Source: Flavimobilis massiliensis | GTDB lineage: Bacteria > Actinomycetota > Actinomycetes > Actinomycetales > Cellulomonadaceae | Length of the DNA: 64,000 nucleotides | Assembly (NCBI RefSeq): GCF_900240335.1 | Contig: NZ_LT964979.1 | Location: 868,001 to 932,000, forward strand | Reading direction: 5' to 3' | Shown here: in pieces, positions 27,451 through 35,235 of the stretch | Layout: each line of letters begins with the position of its first letter | Position numbering within the stretch: the stretch's first letter is position 1 | Translations under genes and position numbers: made by a program | The notes under the pieces: generated by a model | What the model saw: the letters and a program-made list of their open reading frames with translations, nothing else | Told to the model about the DNA's origin: nothing | The model's database searches: none

Positions 27451-27464
27451 TTGACGGCCGTCAT
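27451..27464. promoter_or_regulatory. Candidate Fnr-like operator 2
   Basis: TTGACGGCCGTCAT fits the Fnr-type form TTGAY-N4-RTCAA except for the last base, around a perfect TGACGGCCGTCA palindrome. It lies about 93 bases before the metallochaperone ATG, a position suited to activation. Confidence 0.5.
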
Positions 27465-27556
27465 GCCACCCGCGCCGGCGGCTTCCTAGTGTCGGTGGTG
27501 CACCGCAGGAACAACTGCGGGGCTCACCAGCAGCACCGACCGGAAGAAGGCTCGTC

Positions 27557-27796
27557 ATGACCACCACCTCCACACCCGCCACCCGCACGGTCCTGCGCGC
27601 CGAGGGCTTCAGCTGCCCGTCGTGCGTCACGAAGATCGAGAAGCAGGTCGGCCGCCTCGACGGCGTCGCGAACGTCGCCGTGAAGTTCGCGTCGGGTCGC
27701 ATCGAGATCGACCACGACCCTGCCCTCGTCACGGTCGACGCGCTCGTCGCCGAGGTCGCCAAGGCCGGCTACACGTCCGCGCCTGCCGCCTTCTGA
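27557..27796 (+). CDS. Heavy-metal-associated (CopZ-like) metallochaperone
   Basis: 79-residue HMA domain protein. EGFSCPSCVTKIEKQVGRLDG carries the CxxC metal site (C-P-S-C), followed by the beta-alpha-beta-beta-alpha-beta pattern ending in EVAKAGYTSAP. It would bind a soft metal ion in the cytoplasm and pass it to the P-type ATPase encoded 107 bases downstream, which lacks its own HMA domain. GAAGAAGG precedes the ATG. Confidence 0.9.
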   Translation: MTTTSTPATRTVLRAEGFSCPSCVTKIEKQVGRLDGVANVAVKFASGRIEIDHDPALVTVDALVAEVAKAGYTSAPAAF

Positions 27797-27903
27797 GACG
27801 GCTCCGACGGCGCGGCCGGGCCGCGCCGTCACCGCTCGTCCCCGCGGGGACGACACCGCGTCGCCCCGTCCGGGGCGCGCACCTCCTCACGGAAGGAAGC
27901 AAC

Positions 27904-29862
27904 ATGAGTTCCCTGTCACGCTGGCTGCGCGGCCCCTGGGGTGTCCCGACGGTTGCCGGGGCTCTCATCGTCGCCGCCGCGGTCGCGTCGTTGTCCGTCG
28001 GCGTCAACCCGTTCGGCGCCGGTCACGGCGAGGCGCACGCCGTCCCGACCGCGCTCATCGTCTCCGACGTCCTCATGGTCGTTGCAGCCCTCGTCGCGGG
28101 CGCACGCATCGTCCGCACGGCCGTGCGCGCACTCCTCGTCAAGGTCGTCGCGATCGACCTGCTCGTCTCGATCGCCGCGATCGGGGCTCTCGTCATCGGC
28201 GAGTACTGGGAGGCCGCCGCGGTGACCTTCCTCTTCGCGTTCGGGCACGCGCTCGAGGTCCGCACGATGGACCGCACCCGCTCGGCGCTCGCCGAGCTCG
28301 TCGCCGTCGCCCCCGACGTCGCGGTCGTCCTGCGGGACGGCACGCAGGTCGAGGTGCCCGCGGGCGCGGTGCGCCCGGGCGAGATCGTCGTCGTGAAGAA
28401 CGGCGCCAAGGTCCCCGTCGACGGCGAGGTCACGGGCGGGACTGGAGCACTCGACGAGGCGTCGATCACTGGCGAGTCGATCCCCGTCGAGAAGGTCGCG
28501 GGCGACCGCGTCTTCGCCGGCACCGTCTCCCACGGCGGTCTGCTCCAGGTGCGGGCGACCGGCGTGGGCGCGGACACGACGCTCGCGCGGATCATCCACC
28601 GCGTCGAGGAGGCGCAGGACGCCAAGGCGCGCACGCAGACGTTCATGGAACGGTTCTCCGCCTGGTACACGCCGGGCATCATCGTCGCCGCACTCGTCGC
28701 GGGCCTGACCACGGGTGACGTCGTGCTCGCGCTCACGCTGCTCGTCATCGGATGCCCGGGCGCGCTCGTCATCTCGATCCCTGTCGCCGTCGTCGCCGGC
28801 ATCGGCCGCGGTGCGCGGGACGGGACGCTCATCAAGGGCGGCGACCACCTCGAGACGAGCGCGCGCATCAGCGCGGTCGCGCTCGACAAGACGGGCACGC
28901 TCACCGAGGGCCGGCCGGTCCTCACGGACGTCACGGTTCTCGACGACGCGCTCACGCGGGCCGACGTCCTGCGGTGGGCAGCCCGCGCCGAGGCCGGCTC
29001 GGAGCACCCGCTCGCGCGGCCCGTGCTCGACGCCGCTCGCGCCGAGGGGCTCGACGTGCCGGGGCTTCCCGAGCACACCGAGCCTGTGCCCGGCAAGGGC
29101 GTCGTCGCGACGGTCGAAGGCCGTCGGGTCGCGGTCGGCAACCTCGCGCTGCTCGCCGTGGAGGCCATGACGCACGACGTCGCGGCAGCCGAGGCCGAGC
29201 GTCTCGCGGGCCTCGGGCGCACGCCCATGATCGTCGCGCTCGACGGGGAGGTCGTCGGTGTCCTCGGCGTCGCGGACCGTGTCCGCGACGATGCCGCGGA
29301 GATGGTTGCGCGGCTCCACGCGAACGGTGTGCGCCGGGTCGTCATGCTCACGGGCGACGCACGGCCGGTCGCGGAGGCCGTCGGCGCGGCGGTCGGCGTC
29401 GACGAGGTCCATGCGGCGCTCCTGCCCGAGGACAAGCTCGAGGTCGTCGAGCGGCTACGTGCCGAGGGGCACGTCGTCGCGATGGTCGGCGACGGCGTCA
29501 ACGACGCCCCGGCGCTTGCAGTCGCGGACGTCGGCGTCGCGATGGGTCTCGGCGGCACGGGGGTCGCGGTCGAGACCGCGGACATCGCGCTCGTCCAGGA
29601 CGACCTGCTGCGTCTGCCCGACGCGATCCGGCTCGCGCGCCGCACGGTGGCCGTCATGCGGCAGAACATCGCGGTCGCGCTCGTCACGGTCGCCGTCCTC
29701 CTCGCGGGGGTGTTCGCGGGCGGGGTGACGATGGCGGTCGGCATGCTCGTCCACGAGGCGTCGGTGCTCCTCGTCATTGCCAACGCCATGCGTCTGCTGC
29801 GGGCGAGGCCCGCAGCAGCACGTGCCGTCGCCGCTCCCGAGCGCGTGCTCGTGGGTGCCTGA
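27904..29862 (+). CDS. P1B-type metal-transporting ATPase with CPG motif
   Basis: Membrane metal exporter of 652 aa without an N-terminal HMA domain. Order: several N-terminal membrane helices, actuator domain with TGES, the transmembrane metal motif IGCPGALVIS (C284-P285-G286), phosphorylation motif DKTGT (D328), the SEHPLARP motif and GDGVNDAPALAVADVG. Cu and Zn/Cd pumps have CPC here, some cobalt pumps SPC; CPG is uncommon and the metal is unknown. ATG 27904 follows GGAAGGAAG. The separate HMA gene upstream and the divergent Crp/Fnr regulator form a compact metal-handling unit. Confidence 0.9.
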   Translation: MSSLSRWLRGPWGVPTVAGALIVAAAVASLSVGVNPFGAGHGEAHAVPTALIVSDVLMVVAALVAGARIVRTAVRALLVKVVAIDLLVSIAAIGALVIGEYWEAAAVTFLFAFGHALEVRTMDRTRSALAELVAVAPDVAVVLRDGTQVEVPAGAVRPGEIVVVKNGAKVPVDGEVTGGTGALDEASITGESIPVEKVAGDRVFAGTVSHGGLLQVRATGVGADTTLARIIHRVEEAQDAKARTQTFMERFSAWYTPGIIVAALVAGLTTGDVVLALTLLVIGCPGALVISIPVAVVAGIGRGARDGTLIKGGDHLETSARISAVALDKTGTLTEGRPVLTDVTVLDDALTRADVLRWAARAEAGSEHPLARPVLDAARAEGLDVPGLPEHTEPVPGKGVVATVEGRRVAVGNLALLAVEAMTHDVAAAEAERLAGLGRTPMIVALDGEVVGVLGVADRVRDDAAEMVARLHANGVRRVVMLTGDARPVAEAVGAAVGVDEVHAALLPEDKLEVVERLRAEGHVVAMVGDGVNDAPALAVADVGVAMGLGGTGVAVETADIALVQDDLLRLPDAIRLARRTVAVMRQNIAVALVTVAVLLAGVFAGGVTMAVGMLVHEASVLLVIANAMRLLRARPAAARAVAAPERVLVGA

Positions 29863-29868
29863 CCGCGG

Positions 29869-29917
29869 CGACGCGGGGGCGGCGTCCGACCACCGGTCGG
29901 GCGCCGCCCCCGCGTCG
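29869..29917 (+). terminator. Terminator after the P-type ATPase
   Basis: 16-bp perfect outer stem (arms CGACGCGGGGGCGGCG and its complement) with an inner TCCGACC/GGTCGG stem, starting seven bases past the ATPase stop. Confidence 0.8.
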
Positions 29918-29979
29918 TCGCTCGGGAAACACGCGCCGGGTCGCGTGACCCACGGCGCGTCGCGGGCCATGATGGGCGC

Positions 29980-30507
29980 ATGGACCTCACGCGCCCCGTC
30001 GCCCCGGACCCCTACGCCTCTCTTCCGGCTGTGCCGAAGTTCACGCTGACGAGCTCGACACTCGTCGACGGCGCGGCGATGCCTGCCGAGCACACCGCCG
30101 ACGGCGGCAACACGTCGCCGCAGCTGTCGTGGACGGGCTTCCCCTCCTCGACGCGCTCGTTCCTCGTCTCGTGCTTTGACCCTGACGCGCCGACGCCCGC
30201 GGGCTTCTGGCACTGGACGGTCGTCGACGTGCCGGCCGAGGTCACCGAGCTCGACGAGGGGACCGGCGAGTCCGACCTCATGCTCGACGGTGCGGCGTTC
30301 CACGTCCGCAACGACGGCGGCGGCTACGACTACACGGGGGCGGCCCCGCCCGCGGGCGACCGCCCGCACCGCTACGTGTTCGCCGTGCACGCACTCGACG
30401 TCGACTCGCTCGATCTCGACGCGGAGGCGTCGCCGACGGCCGTCGCGCTCACGGCGCTCTTCCACACGGTCGCGAGGGCGACGCTCACGGTCACGCACGC
30501 GCGGTGA
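29980..30507 (+). CDS. YbhB/YbcL-type PEBP protein
   Basis: Raf-kinase-inhibitor-like (phosphatidylethanolamine-binding fold) protein, 175 aa. The ligand-site signature is clear: NTSPQLSW, FDPDAPTPAGFWHWTVVDVP and a later PHRYVFAVHALD. The function of bacterial members is unclear. CATGAT sits six bases before the ATG. The stop overlaps the next start by four bases. Confidence 0.88.
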   Translation: MDLTRPVAPDPYASLPAVPKFTLTSSTLVDGAAMPAEHTADGGNTSPQLSWTGFPSSTRSFLVSCFDPDAPTPAGFWHWTVVDVPAEVTELDEGTGESDLMLDGAAFHVRNDGGGYDYTGAAPPAGDRPHRYVFAVHALDVDSLDLDAEASPTAVALTALFHTVARATLTVTHAR

Positions 30508-31031
30508 CCCTGCACGTGCGGGCCGCGGCGCCGGACGACGCGGTGGCGCTGGCCGCGCTCGCGGCCCTCACCTTCCCGCTCGCGTGCCCGCCCGGCACGG
30601 ACCCGGCGGACATCACGGAGTTCGTTCGCGGCAACCTCACGGCCGCGCACCTTGCCGCGCATGTCGCCGACGCGTCGTGCGACGTGCTGCTCGTCACCGA
30701 CGACGCGCATCCGGGCATGGCCCTCGCGTACGCCCTCGTCGTCGACGAGGCGCCGCCGTCGACGGCCGTCGTGCCGGCGCCGTCACGGATGCTCTCGAAG
30801 TTCTACGCGCACCCGGAGGTGCACGGCACGCCCGTCGCGGCCCTCCTCATGGCGGCGATGCTCGACGCGGGCCGTGCCCGTGGTGTCGCGGCGGTGTGGC
30901 TCGGCGTCAACCAGCGCAACGAGCGCGCGCAGCGCTTCTACGGGAAGCACGGATTCGAGGTCGTCGGGACGAAGCACATGCGGGTCGGCGACCGCGTCCA
31001 CGACGACTTCGTGCTCGCCCGGGTGCTCTGA
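30504..31031 (+). CDS. GNAT-family N-acetyltransferase
   Basis: 175-aa acetyl-CoA-dependent acetyltransferase. VRAAAPDDAVALAALAALTF is the usual first beta-alpha unit, and the C-terminal half ends with VWLGVNQRNERAQRFYGKHGFEVVGTK, the canonical motif B. The acetyl-CoA loop at VHGTPVAALLM is less typical. The substrate is unknown. It starts with a GTG overlapping the PEBP stop (GTGA), so the two are co-translated. Confidence 0.85.
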   Translation: MTLHVRAAAPDDAVALAALAALTFPLACPPGTDPADITEFVRGNLTAAHLAAHVADASCDVLLVTDDAHPGMALAYALVVDEAPPSTAVVPAPSRMLSKFYAHPEVHGTPVAALLMAAMLDAGRARGVAAVWLGVNQRNERAQRFYGKHGFEVVGTKHMRVGDRVHDDFVLARVL

Positions 31032-31051
31032 CCCCGTCGAGGGCCGGGTCA
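31029..31051. terminator. Convergent hairpin overlapping two stop codons
   Basis: TGACCC and GGGTCA arms around an 11-base loop. The left TGA is the GNAT stop and the right arm contains the stop codon of the glutamate-cysteine ligase-like gene on the other strand. The stem is short, so termination is only possible, not certain. Confidence 0.4.
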
Positions 31052-32167
31052 GCCGACGGTCGCGTCGGCCGCGCGCCGCATGACGTCGAGGACGTCGCCC
31101 GACTCGGCAAACCAGGCCCGCTGGCGTCGCGCTCCCCCGCCCCGCGACCACAGGCCGCCGAGCATCTCGGTGACTGCGTCGAGATCGCCCGCGTCGGCGA
31201 GGGCGGGGCGGACGTGGTCGACGAGGCTGCCAACGACGTCGTGCGCGGGCGCGCGCCGCCACGTCGCGGGATCGACGAGGTCGTCGGCAAGCCCCGAGCG
31301 GCTCGCGCGCCACGCCGCGGCGCGCAGCACCTCGGGGTGCAGCTCGGGCAGCGGCTGCCCGGCTGCGTGCTCACGGACGGCGGTCTCGACGAGGGCGCGG
31401 GCGAGGGCCGCGACGAGGGTTGCGGTCGCGGGCGCGAGGCACACGTCGGCGACGCGGATCTCGACCGTGGGGTACCGCGCCGAGAGTCGCGCGTCGAAGT
31501 AGATCATGCCGGTGTCGAGGATCGTCCCGGTCGCGAGGAGTCGTGCGACGGCGTCGTCGTACGCGTCGACCGAGCCGAACGTGCGGACCGGTCCGGCGGT
31601 GGGCCAGCGCGACCATACCTGGGCGCGGTAGGACTCGTACGACGTGTCGACGCCCTGCCAGAACGGGGAGTTCGCAGAGATCGCGAGGAGCGGCGCGAGC
31701 CAGGGCCCGATGCGGTCGAGCACGGCAACCCCCTCGGCGCGCGAGGTGACGCCGACGTGGACGTGGCATCCGCTCGTCAGCTGCTCGTCGGCGGTGAGGC
31801 CGAACTGCGCGGCGGCGCGCTCGTAGCGCCGCGAGGGGACGCGCGTGCCGAGGACGTGGACGGGGCTCGTGCCGACGGCCGCGATGCGTGCACCGTGCGG
31901 GGCCGAGGCCTCGTTCACACGGGCGCGGCCCGCGCGGATCTCCGCGTCGAGTGACGTGAGGTCGGTGCACGGGACGGTGCCGGTCTCGATCTGCTCGAGC
32001 ATGAGCTCGTGCTCGAGGCCTCCGCCCGGCACGTGAGCGGGGCCCTCGCGCAGCTCGGGTGGCGCGGTCTCGATGACCGCGGCGGCGACCGCGGTCGGGT
32101 GTCCGGTCTCGTCGACGAGGAGGAACTCCTCCTCGACTCCCACAGTCCTGAGGTTCGTCATCGTCAC
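31049..32167 (-). CDS. YbdK-type carboxylate-amine ligase (glutamate-cysteine ligase family 2)
   Basis: 372-aa member of the GCS2 family. RTVGVEEEFLLVDETGHP is the family N-terminus with the metal-binding Glu set, SGCHVHVGVTSRAEGV the central motif, and NSPFWQGVDTSYESYR follows. E. coli YbdK has weak gamma-glutamyl-cysteine synthetase activity; the natural substrate is unknown. Since this organism makes mycothiol, a glutathione role is unlikely. The start is GTG at 32167 or ATG at 32161. It converges on the GNAT gene. Confidence 0.87.
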   Translation of the reverse strand: MTMTNLRTVGVEEEFLLVDETGHPTAVAAAVIETAPPELREGPAHVPGGGLEHELMLEQIETGTVPCTDLTSLDAEIRAGRARVNEASAPHGARIAAVGTSPVHVLGTRVPSRRYERAAAQFGLTADEQLTSGCHVHVGVTSRAEGVAVLDRIGPWLAPLLAISANSPFWQGVDTSYESYRAQVWSRWPTAGPVRTFGSVDAYDDAVARLLATGTILDTGMIYFDARLSARYPTVEIRVADVCLAPATATLVAALARALVETAVREHAAGQPLPELHPEVLRAAAWRASRSGLADDLVDPATWRRAPAHDVVGSLVDHVRPALADAGDLDAVTEMLGGLWSRGGGARRQRAWFAESGDVLDVMRRAADATVG

Positions 32168-32276
32168 AGGGTGGCAGCGGAGCGCGCGTCGCGCGACCCG
32201 AGCGTGGACGGTCGATCACGGTCGTCGAGTGCCGCCGTCAGTGCTTCCGTCGAACGGTGCGGGGCCGGACGCACGA

Positions 32277-32307
32277 CGACGGGCCACCGGCGTGCGGTGG
32301 CCCGTCG
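32277..32307 (-). terminator. Terminator of hsp20
   Basis: Perfect 13-bp stem (arms CGACGGGCCACCG and complement) with the loop GCGTG, 24 bases past the hsp20 stop. Confidence 0.8.
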
Positions 32308-32330
32308 CGGGGCGCAGGAGGGTGCGTGGA

Positions 32331-32759
32331 TCAGCTCGTCGCGGCCTCGAGAGCGGGCGCGCCGGTGTCGTGGACGACCTCGATGCGGCGCGGGCGGGCT
32401 TCCTCGGCGACCGGGATGGTGAGCGCGAGCACGCCGTCGCGGTAGCTGGCGTTGATCCTGTCGAGCGCCAGGCCGCGCCCGACGGTGAGCTGGCGGGCGA
32501 ACGTGCCGGAGGGGCGTTCGCGGAGCAGCCACTGGTTGACCTCGTCCCGGGCGCTGCGCTCGGCCCGGATGGTGAGGGTGCGGTCCTCGACGGAGACGTC
32601 GATCGTGCCGGGGTCGACACCGGGCAGGTCGATGTTGAGGACGTAGTGGTCGTCGGTGCGGAACAGGTCCATCGGCATGCCGGCGTTGTCGCGCGGGCCG
32701 CCGAGCATCGCGCCGAAGAGTCGGTCCATCTCACGGAAAGGGTCTCGCTGAGCAGCCAT
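32331..32759 (-). CDS. Hsp20 / alpha-crystallin small heat shock protein
   Basis: 142-aa holding chaperone that protects unfolded proteins. The alpha-crystallin domain covers about residues 30-125 (DHYVLNIDLPGVDPGTIDVSVEDRTLTIRA to DGVLALTIPVAEEARPRRI), with a short N-terminal arm containing DPFREMDRLFG. The usual C-terminal IxI anchor is only weakly matched. ATG 32759 follows GGAGGTG with good spacing; a GTG at 32768 would add three residues. It is preceded by a CIRCE element, so HrcA control is expected. Confidence 0.92.
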   Translation of the reverse strand: MAAQRDPFREMDRLFGAMLGGPRDNAGMPMDLFRTDDHYVLNIDLPGVDPGTIDVSVEDRTLTIRAERSARDEVNQWLLRERPSGTFARQLTVGRGLALDRINASYRDGVLALTIPVAEEARPRRIEVVHDTGAPALEAATS

Positions 32760-32841
32760 CTTGTTCACCTCCGCAGAAGATCCCCCGGACCTTCCGGGGG
32801 TCGGGACGCCGGAGTCCGGCGCCGTGGCTACGCCTCTATTT

Positions 32842-32868
32842 TTAGCACTCTGACCCCCCGAGTGCCAG
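32842..32868 (-). promoter_or_regulatory. CIRCE element (HrcA operator)
   Basis: TTAGCACTC-N9-GAGTGCCAG. The left arm matches the CIRCE consensus completely and the right arm at seven of nine positions (consensus GAGTGCTAA). It lies about 83 bases upstream of hsp20, in an AT-richer patch that probably also holds the promoter. Confidence 0.85.
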
Positions 32869-32912
32869 ATCTGCTGAACAGTTTCGCCACGAGCGATCGA
32901 AGCGGCCGTGCG

Positions 32913-33800
32913 TCACCGCACCCGGGTCGCCCAGCCCGCCACCGCAACGGCCGACGCGACATTAAGCGAGTCCACGCCGCCCGCCATGGGGATCTTCACG
33001 GTGAGGTCGCACGCCGTGATCGTGCGCTTCTTGAGGCCATCGCCCTCCGTGCCGAAGACGAGCGCCAGCTTCTCGGGGGTGTCGTGCTCGAGGACGTCGA
33101 GGCTCACCGAGTCGTCCTCAAGCGCGAGCGCCGCGACCGTGAAGCCGAGCGACCGCAGCAGCTCGACGCCGTCGGCCGCACCGTCCGCGGGGCCCGCAGG
33201 CCAGTGCTCGAAGCGGGTCCACGGCACCTGGAAGACGGTGCCCATCGAGACCCGCACGGCCCGCCGGTAGAGCGGGTCGGCGCACGAGGGCGTGAAGAGC
33301 ACCGCGTCGACGCCCATCGCCGCGCACGCGCGCATCGCGGCGCCGACGTTCGTGTGATCGACCGTGTCCTCGAGGACGACGACACGGCGCGCGCCCTGCC
33401 CGCCACGCGCCGCCGCGAGCAGCTCGGTGACGGGCGAGAGCGCGGGCCGGTGCATCGAGGCGAGCGCCCCGCGGTGGAGGTGGAACCCGGTGACCTGTTC
33501 GAGGACCTCGGCCGTGCCCGTGTAGACGGGCACCCCCGGGTGCTCGGCGAGCACGTCCGCCATGGACGTCAACCACTTGTGCTCCATGAAGAACGAGCGC
33601 GGCCGATGGCCCGCGGCGAGCGCCCGCCGGATGACGGTCGAAGACTCCGCGATGTAGAGACCCTTGCCAGGCTCCGTGCGCGATCGCAGCCTCACGTCGG
33701 TGAGCGCGACGTAGTCCTCGAGGCCGGGCGCGGTGACGTCGGTGATCTCGACGAGGTCGAGGTCGGCGGGCAGCACGGTGTCAGCAGGGTTCGTGGGCAC
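32913..33800 (-). CDS. TrmH/SpoU-family RNA 2'-O-methyltransferase
   Basis: 295-aa SPOUT methyltransferase for tRNA or rRNA ribose. An N-terminal substrate-binding part (YVALTDVRLRSRTEPGKGLYIAESSTVIRRAL) precedes the knotted domain with the three motifs: NVGAAMRACAAMGVDAV, LVFGTEGDGL and IPMAGGVDSLNVASAVAV. The target nucleotide is not predictable. GTG start. It is followed on the same strand by the hsp20 promoter region. Confidence 0.9.
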   Translation of the reverse strand: MPTNPADTVLPADLDLVEITDVTAPGLEDYVALTDVRLRSRTEPGKGLYIAESSTVIRRALAAGHRPRSFFMEHKWLTSMADVLAEHPGVPVYTGTAEVLEQVTGFHLHRGALASMHRPALSPVTELLAAARGGQGARRVVVLEDTVDHTNVGAAMRACAAMGVDAVLFTPSCADPLYRRAVRVSMGTVFQVPWTRFEHWPAGPADGAADGVELLRSLGFTVAALALEDDSVSLDVLEHDTPEKLALVFGTEGDGLKKRTITACDLTVKIPMAGGVDSLNVASAVAVAGWATRVR

Positions 33801-33868
33801 GGTCTATTGTCACGCATGCCAGCCAGGCTCGGCGCGGGACGCCTGCCGCAGTGCGCCTGGCGCGGGGC

Positions 33869-35095
33869 TCAGAGCAGCCCGTGCGCCCGCGCGTTGCGCG
33901 CGCCGAGCATCACGCCGACGGCTCCGAGCACCGCCATGACGGGGATGGCGACGAACGCCGTGTGCGTGCCGACCGCGTCGGCCGCCGCTCCGAGGAGGAA
34001 CGGGGCGATGCCGACGGTGGCACCTGCGACGAACGTCGCGACGGCTTGAGCCCGGTCGGCGCCCTCGCGTGCGATGCCAAGGAGCAGCGCGATCGTCAGG
34101 GGGTACTGCGCGCCGTACCCGAGACCCGCGACGACGAGCCCGGCGACGGCGACGCCCGGCGTGTGTGCGGTCCAGAGGACCGCCCAGCCCGCGATCGCGA
34201 GGACGAAGCTCGCGGCGAGGACCCGGTCGGCCCCGAACCTCCGGGTCAGGGTCGTCCCAAGGAACCGGACGACCGTCATACCGCCGAGCAGGCCGGCAGT
34301 CGTCGCGGTCGCGATGCTCTCGTCAGCGCCCGTGCGCTCGAGGACGAGCGACGTCGACCAGTACGTCGTCGCGTTCTCAAGAGTCATCGCCGCGACGAGC
34401 GCGACGAGAAGCCCGGACGTCCCAGGGGCGAGCCGCCGCGACGTCACACTCACGGAGCTGGTGACCAGAGGACCCTCGGGCACCGGATCCGCGACGTCGC
34501 GGGCCTGCGTGCCTGGACCGGGGACGTCGCGCGGCAGACGCGACACAGCGAACGCAACGGTGAGCGCGAGGGTGACGGCGACGACGACCGCGGCCCGCCA
34601 GCCCCAGCCGATCCCGACGGCAAGGCCCACCGCGAGCGGTCCGAGGAGGCCGATGCCCGAGCCTGCCCCGTTGGCCTCGGAGATCGCGGCTGGCGCCGCG
34701 GGACCGTGACGCTGCGAGAGGTTGAGCTGCGCGACCGAGAGCGCGATGTTGCCGCCGAGCGCGACGACGGCGATCGAGGGCAGCGTGAGGGCGATGCTGG
34801 GGGCGAGGACGAAACAGGTGACGCCGACCGCGACCGTCACAAGGCTCGCGACGAGCAGCCGCTGCCGCCCCAGGAAGCGGATCAGGTGCGGCAGGACGAG
34901 CGCCGCAGTGATCGCGCCCGCTGCCATTGCGGTGCCATGGAGCCCGCCGACGGCCTTGGAGACGCCGAGGTCCTCCGCGAGCAGCGGCACCGACGGGCTG
35001 AAGGAGTAGAGGAACCACCCCCACACGACGAGGACGGAGTAGTGCGTGAGCGTGAAGCCATCACGGCGAAGGGTCGGGGTGAAGGGCGTGGTCAC
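33869..35095 (-). CDS. Major facilitator superfamily transporter
   Basis: 408-aa membrane protein with about 12 hydrophobic helices in two halves. The first half has HYSVLVVWGWFLYSFSPSVPLLAEDLG and the loop RFLGRQRLLVA (motif A-like), and a cytoplasmic linker around residue 200 is Pro/Arg-rich. The substrate cannot be read from sequence; it resembles small-molecule exporters (sugar or drug). GTG start at 35095 with AATGAT six bases upstream and no Shine-Dalgarno. Confidence 0.83.
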   Translation of the reverse strand: MTTPFTPTLRRDGFTLTHYSVLVVWGWFLYSFSPSVPLLAEDLGVSKAVGGLHGTAMAAGAITAALVLPHLIRFLGRQRLLVASLVTVAVGVTCFVLAPSIALTLPSIAVVALGGNIALSVAQLNLSQRHGPAAPAAISEANGAGSGIGLLGPLAVGLAVGIGWGWRAAVVVAVTLALTVAFAVSRLPRDVPGPGTQARDVADPVPEGPLVTSSVSVTSRRLAPGTSGLLVALVAAMTLENATTYWSTSLVLERTGADESIATATTAGLLGGMTVVRFLGTTLTRRFGADRVLAASFVLAIAGWAVLWTAHTPGVAVAGLVVAGLGYGAQYPLTIALLLGIAREGADRAQAVATFVAGATVGIAPFLLGAAADAVGTHTAFVAIPVMAVLGAVGVMLGARNARAHGLL

Positions 35096-35183
35096 GGGAG
35101 GATCATTGCAGGGTTCGGAGCGTTCCCCTGCGGGGACACGTCACGGCATGCTCGATGGAGCAGGACGACGGCGGACGACGACG

Positions 35184-35210
35184 GCGCGCCCCGGAGGTCC
35201 CGGGGCGCGC
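35184..35210 (-). terminator. Terminator of the SPFH/NfeD unit
   Basis: Perfect 11-bp stem GCGCGCCCCGG with the loop AGGTC, 25 bases past the SPFH gene stop. Confidence 0.75.
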
Positions 35211-35235
35211 TGTCAGTGCGCGGTCGTGCCGTGCG

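Noticed and set aside
27451..27456. TTGACG as the -35 element of the metallochaperone promoter
   Set aside because: No acceptable -10 hexamer lies 16-19 bases downstream; the sequence is better explained as part of the Fnr-like palindrome.
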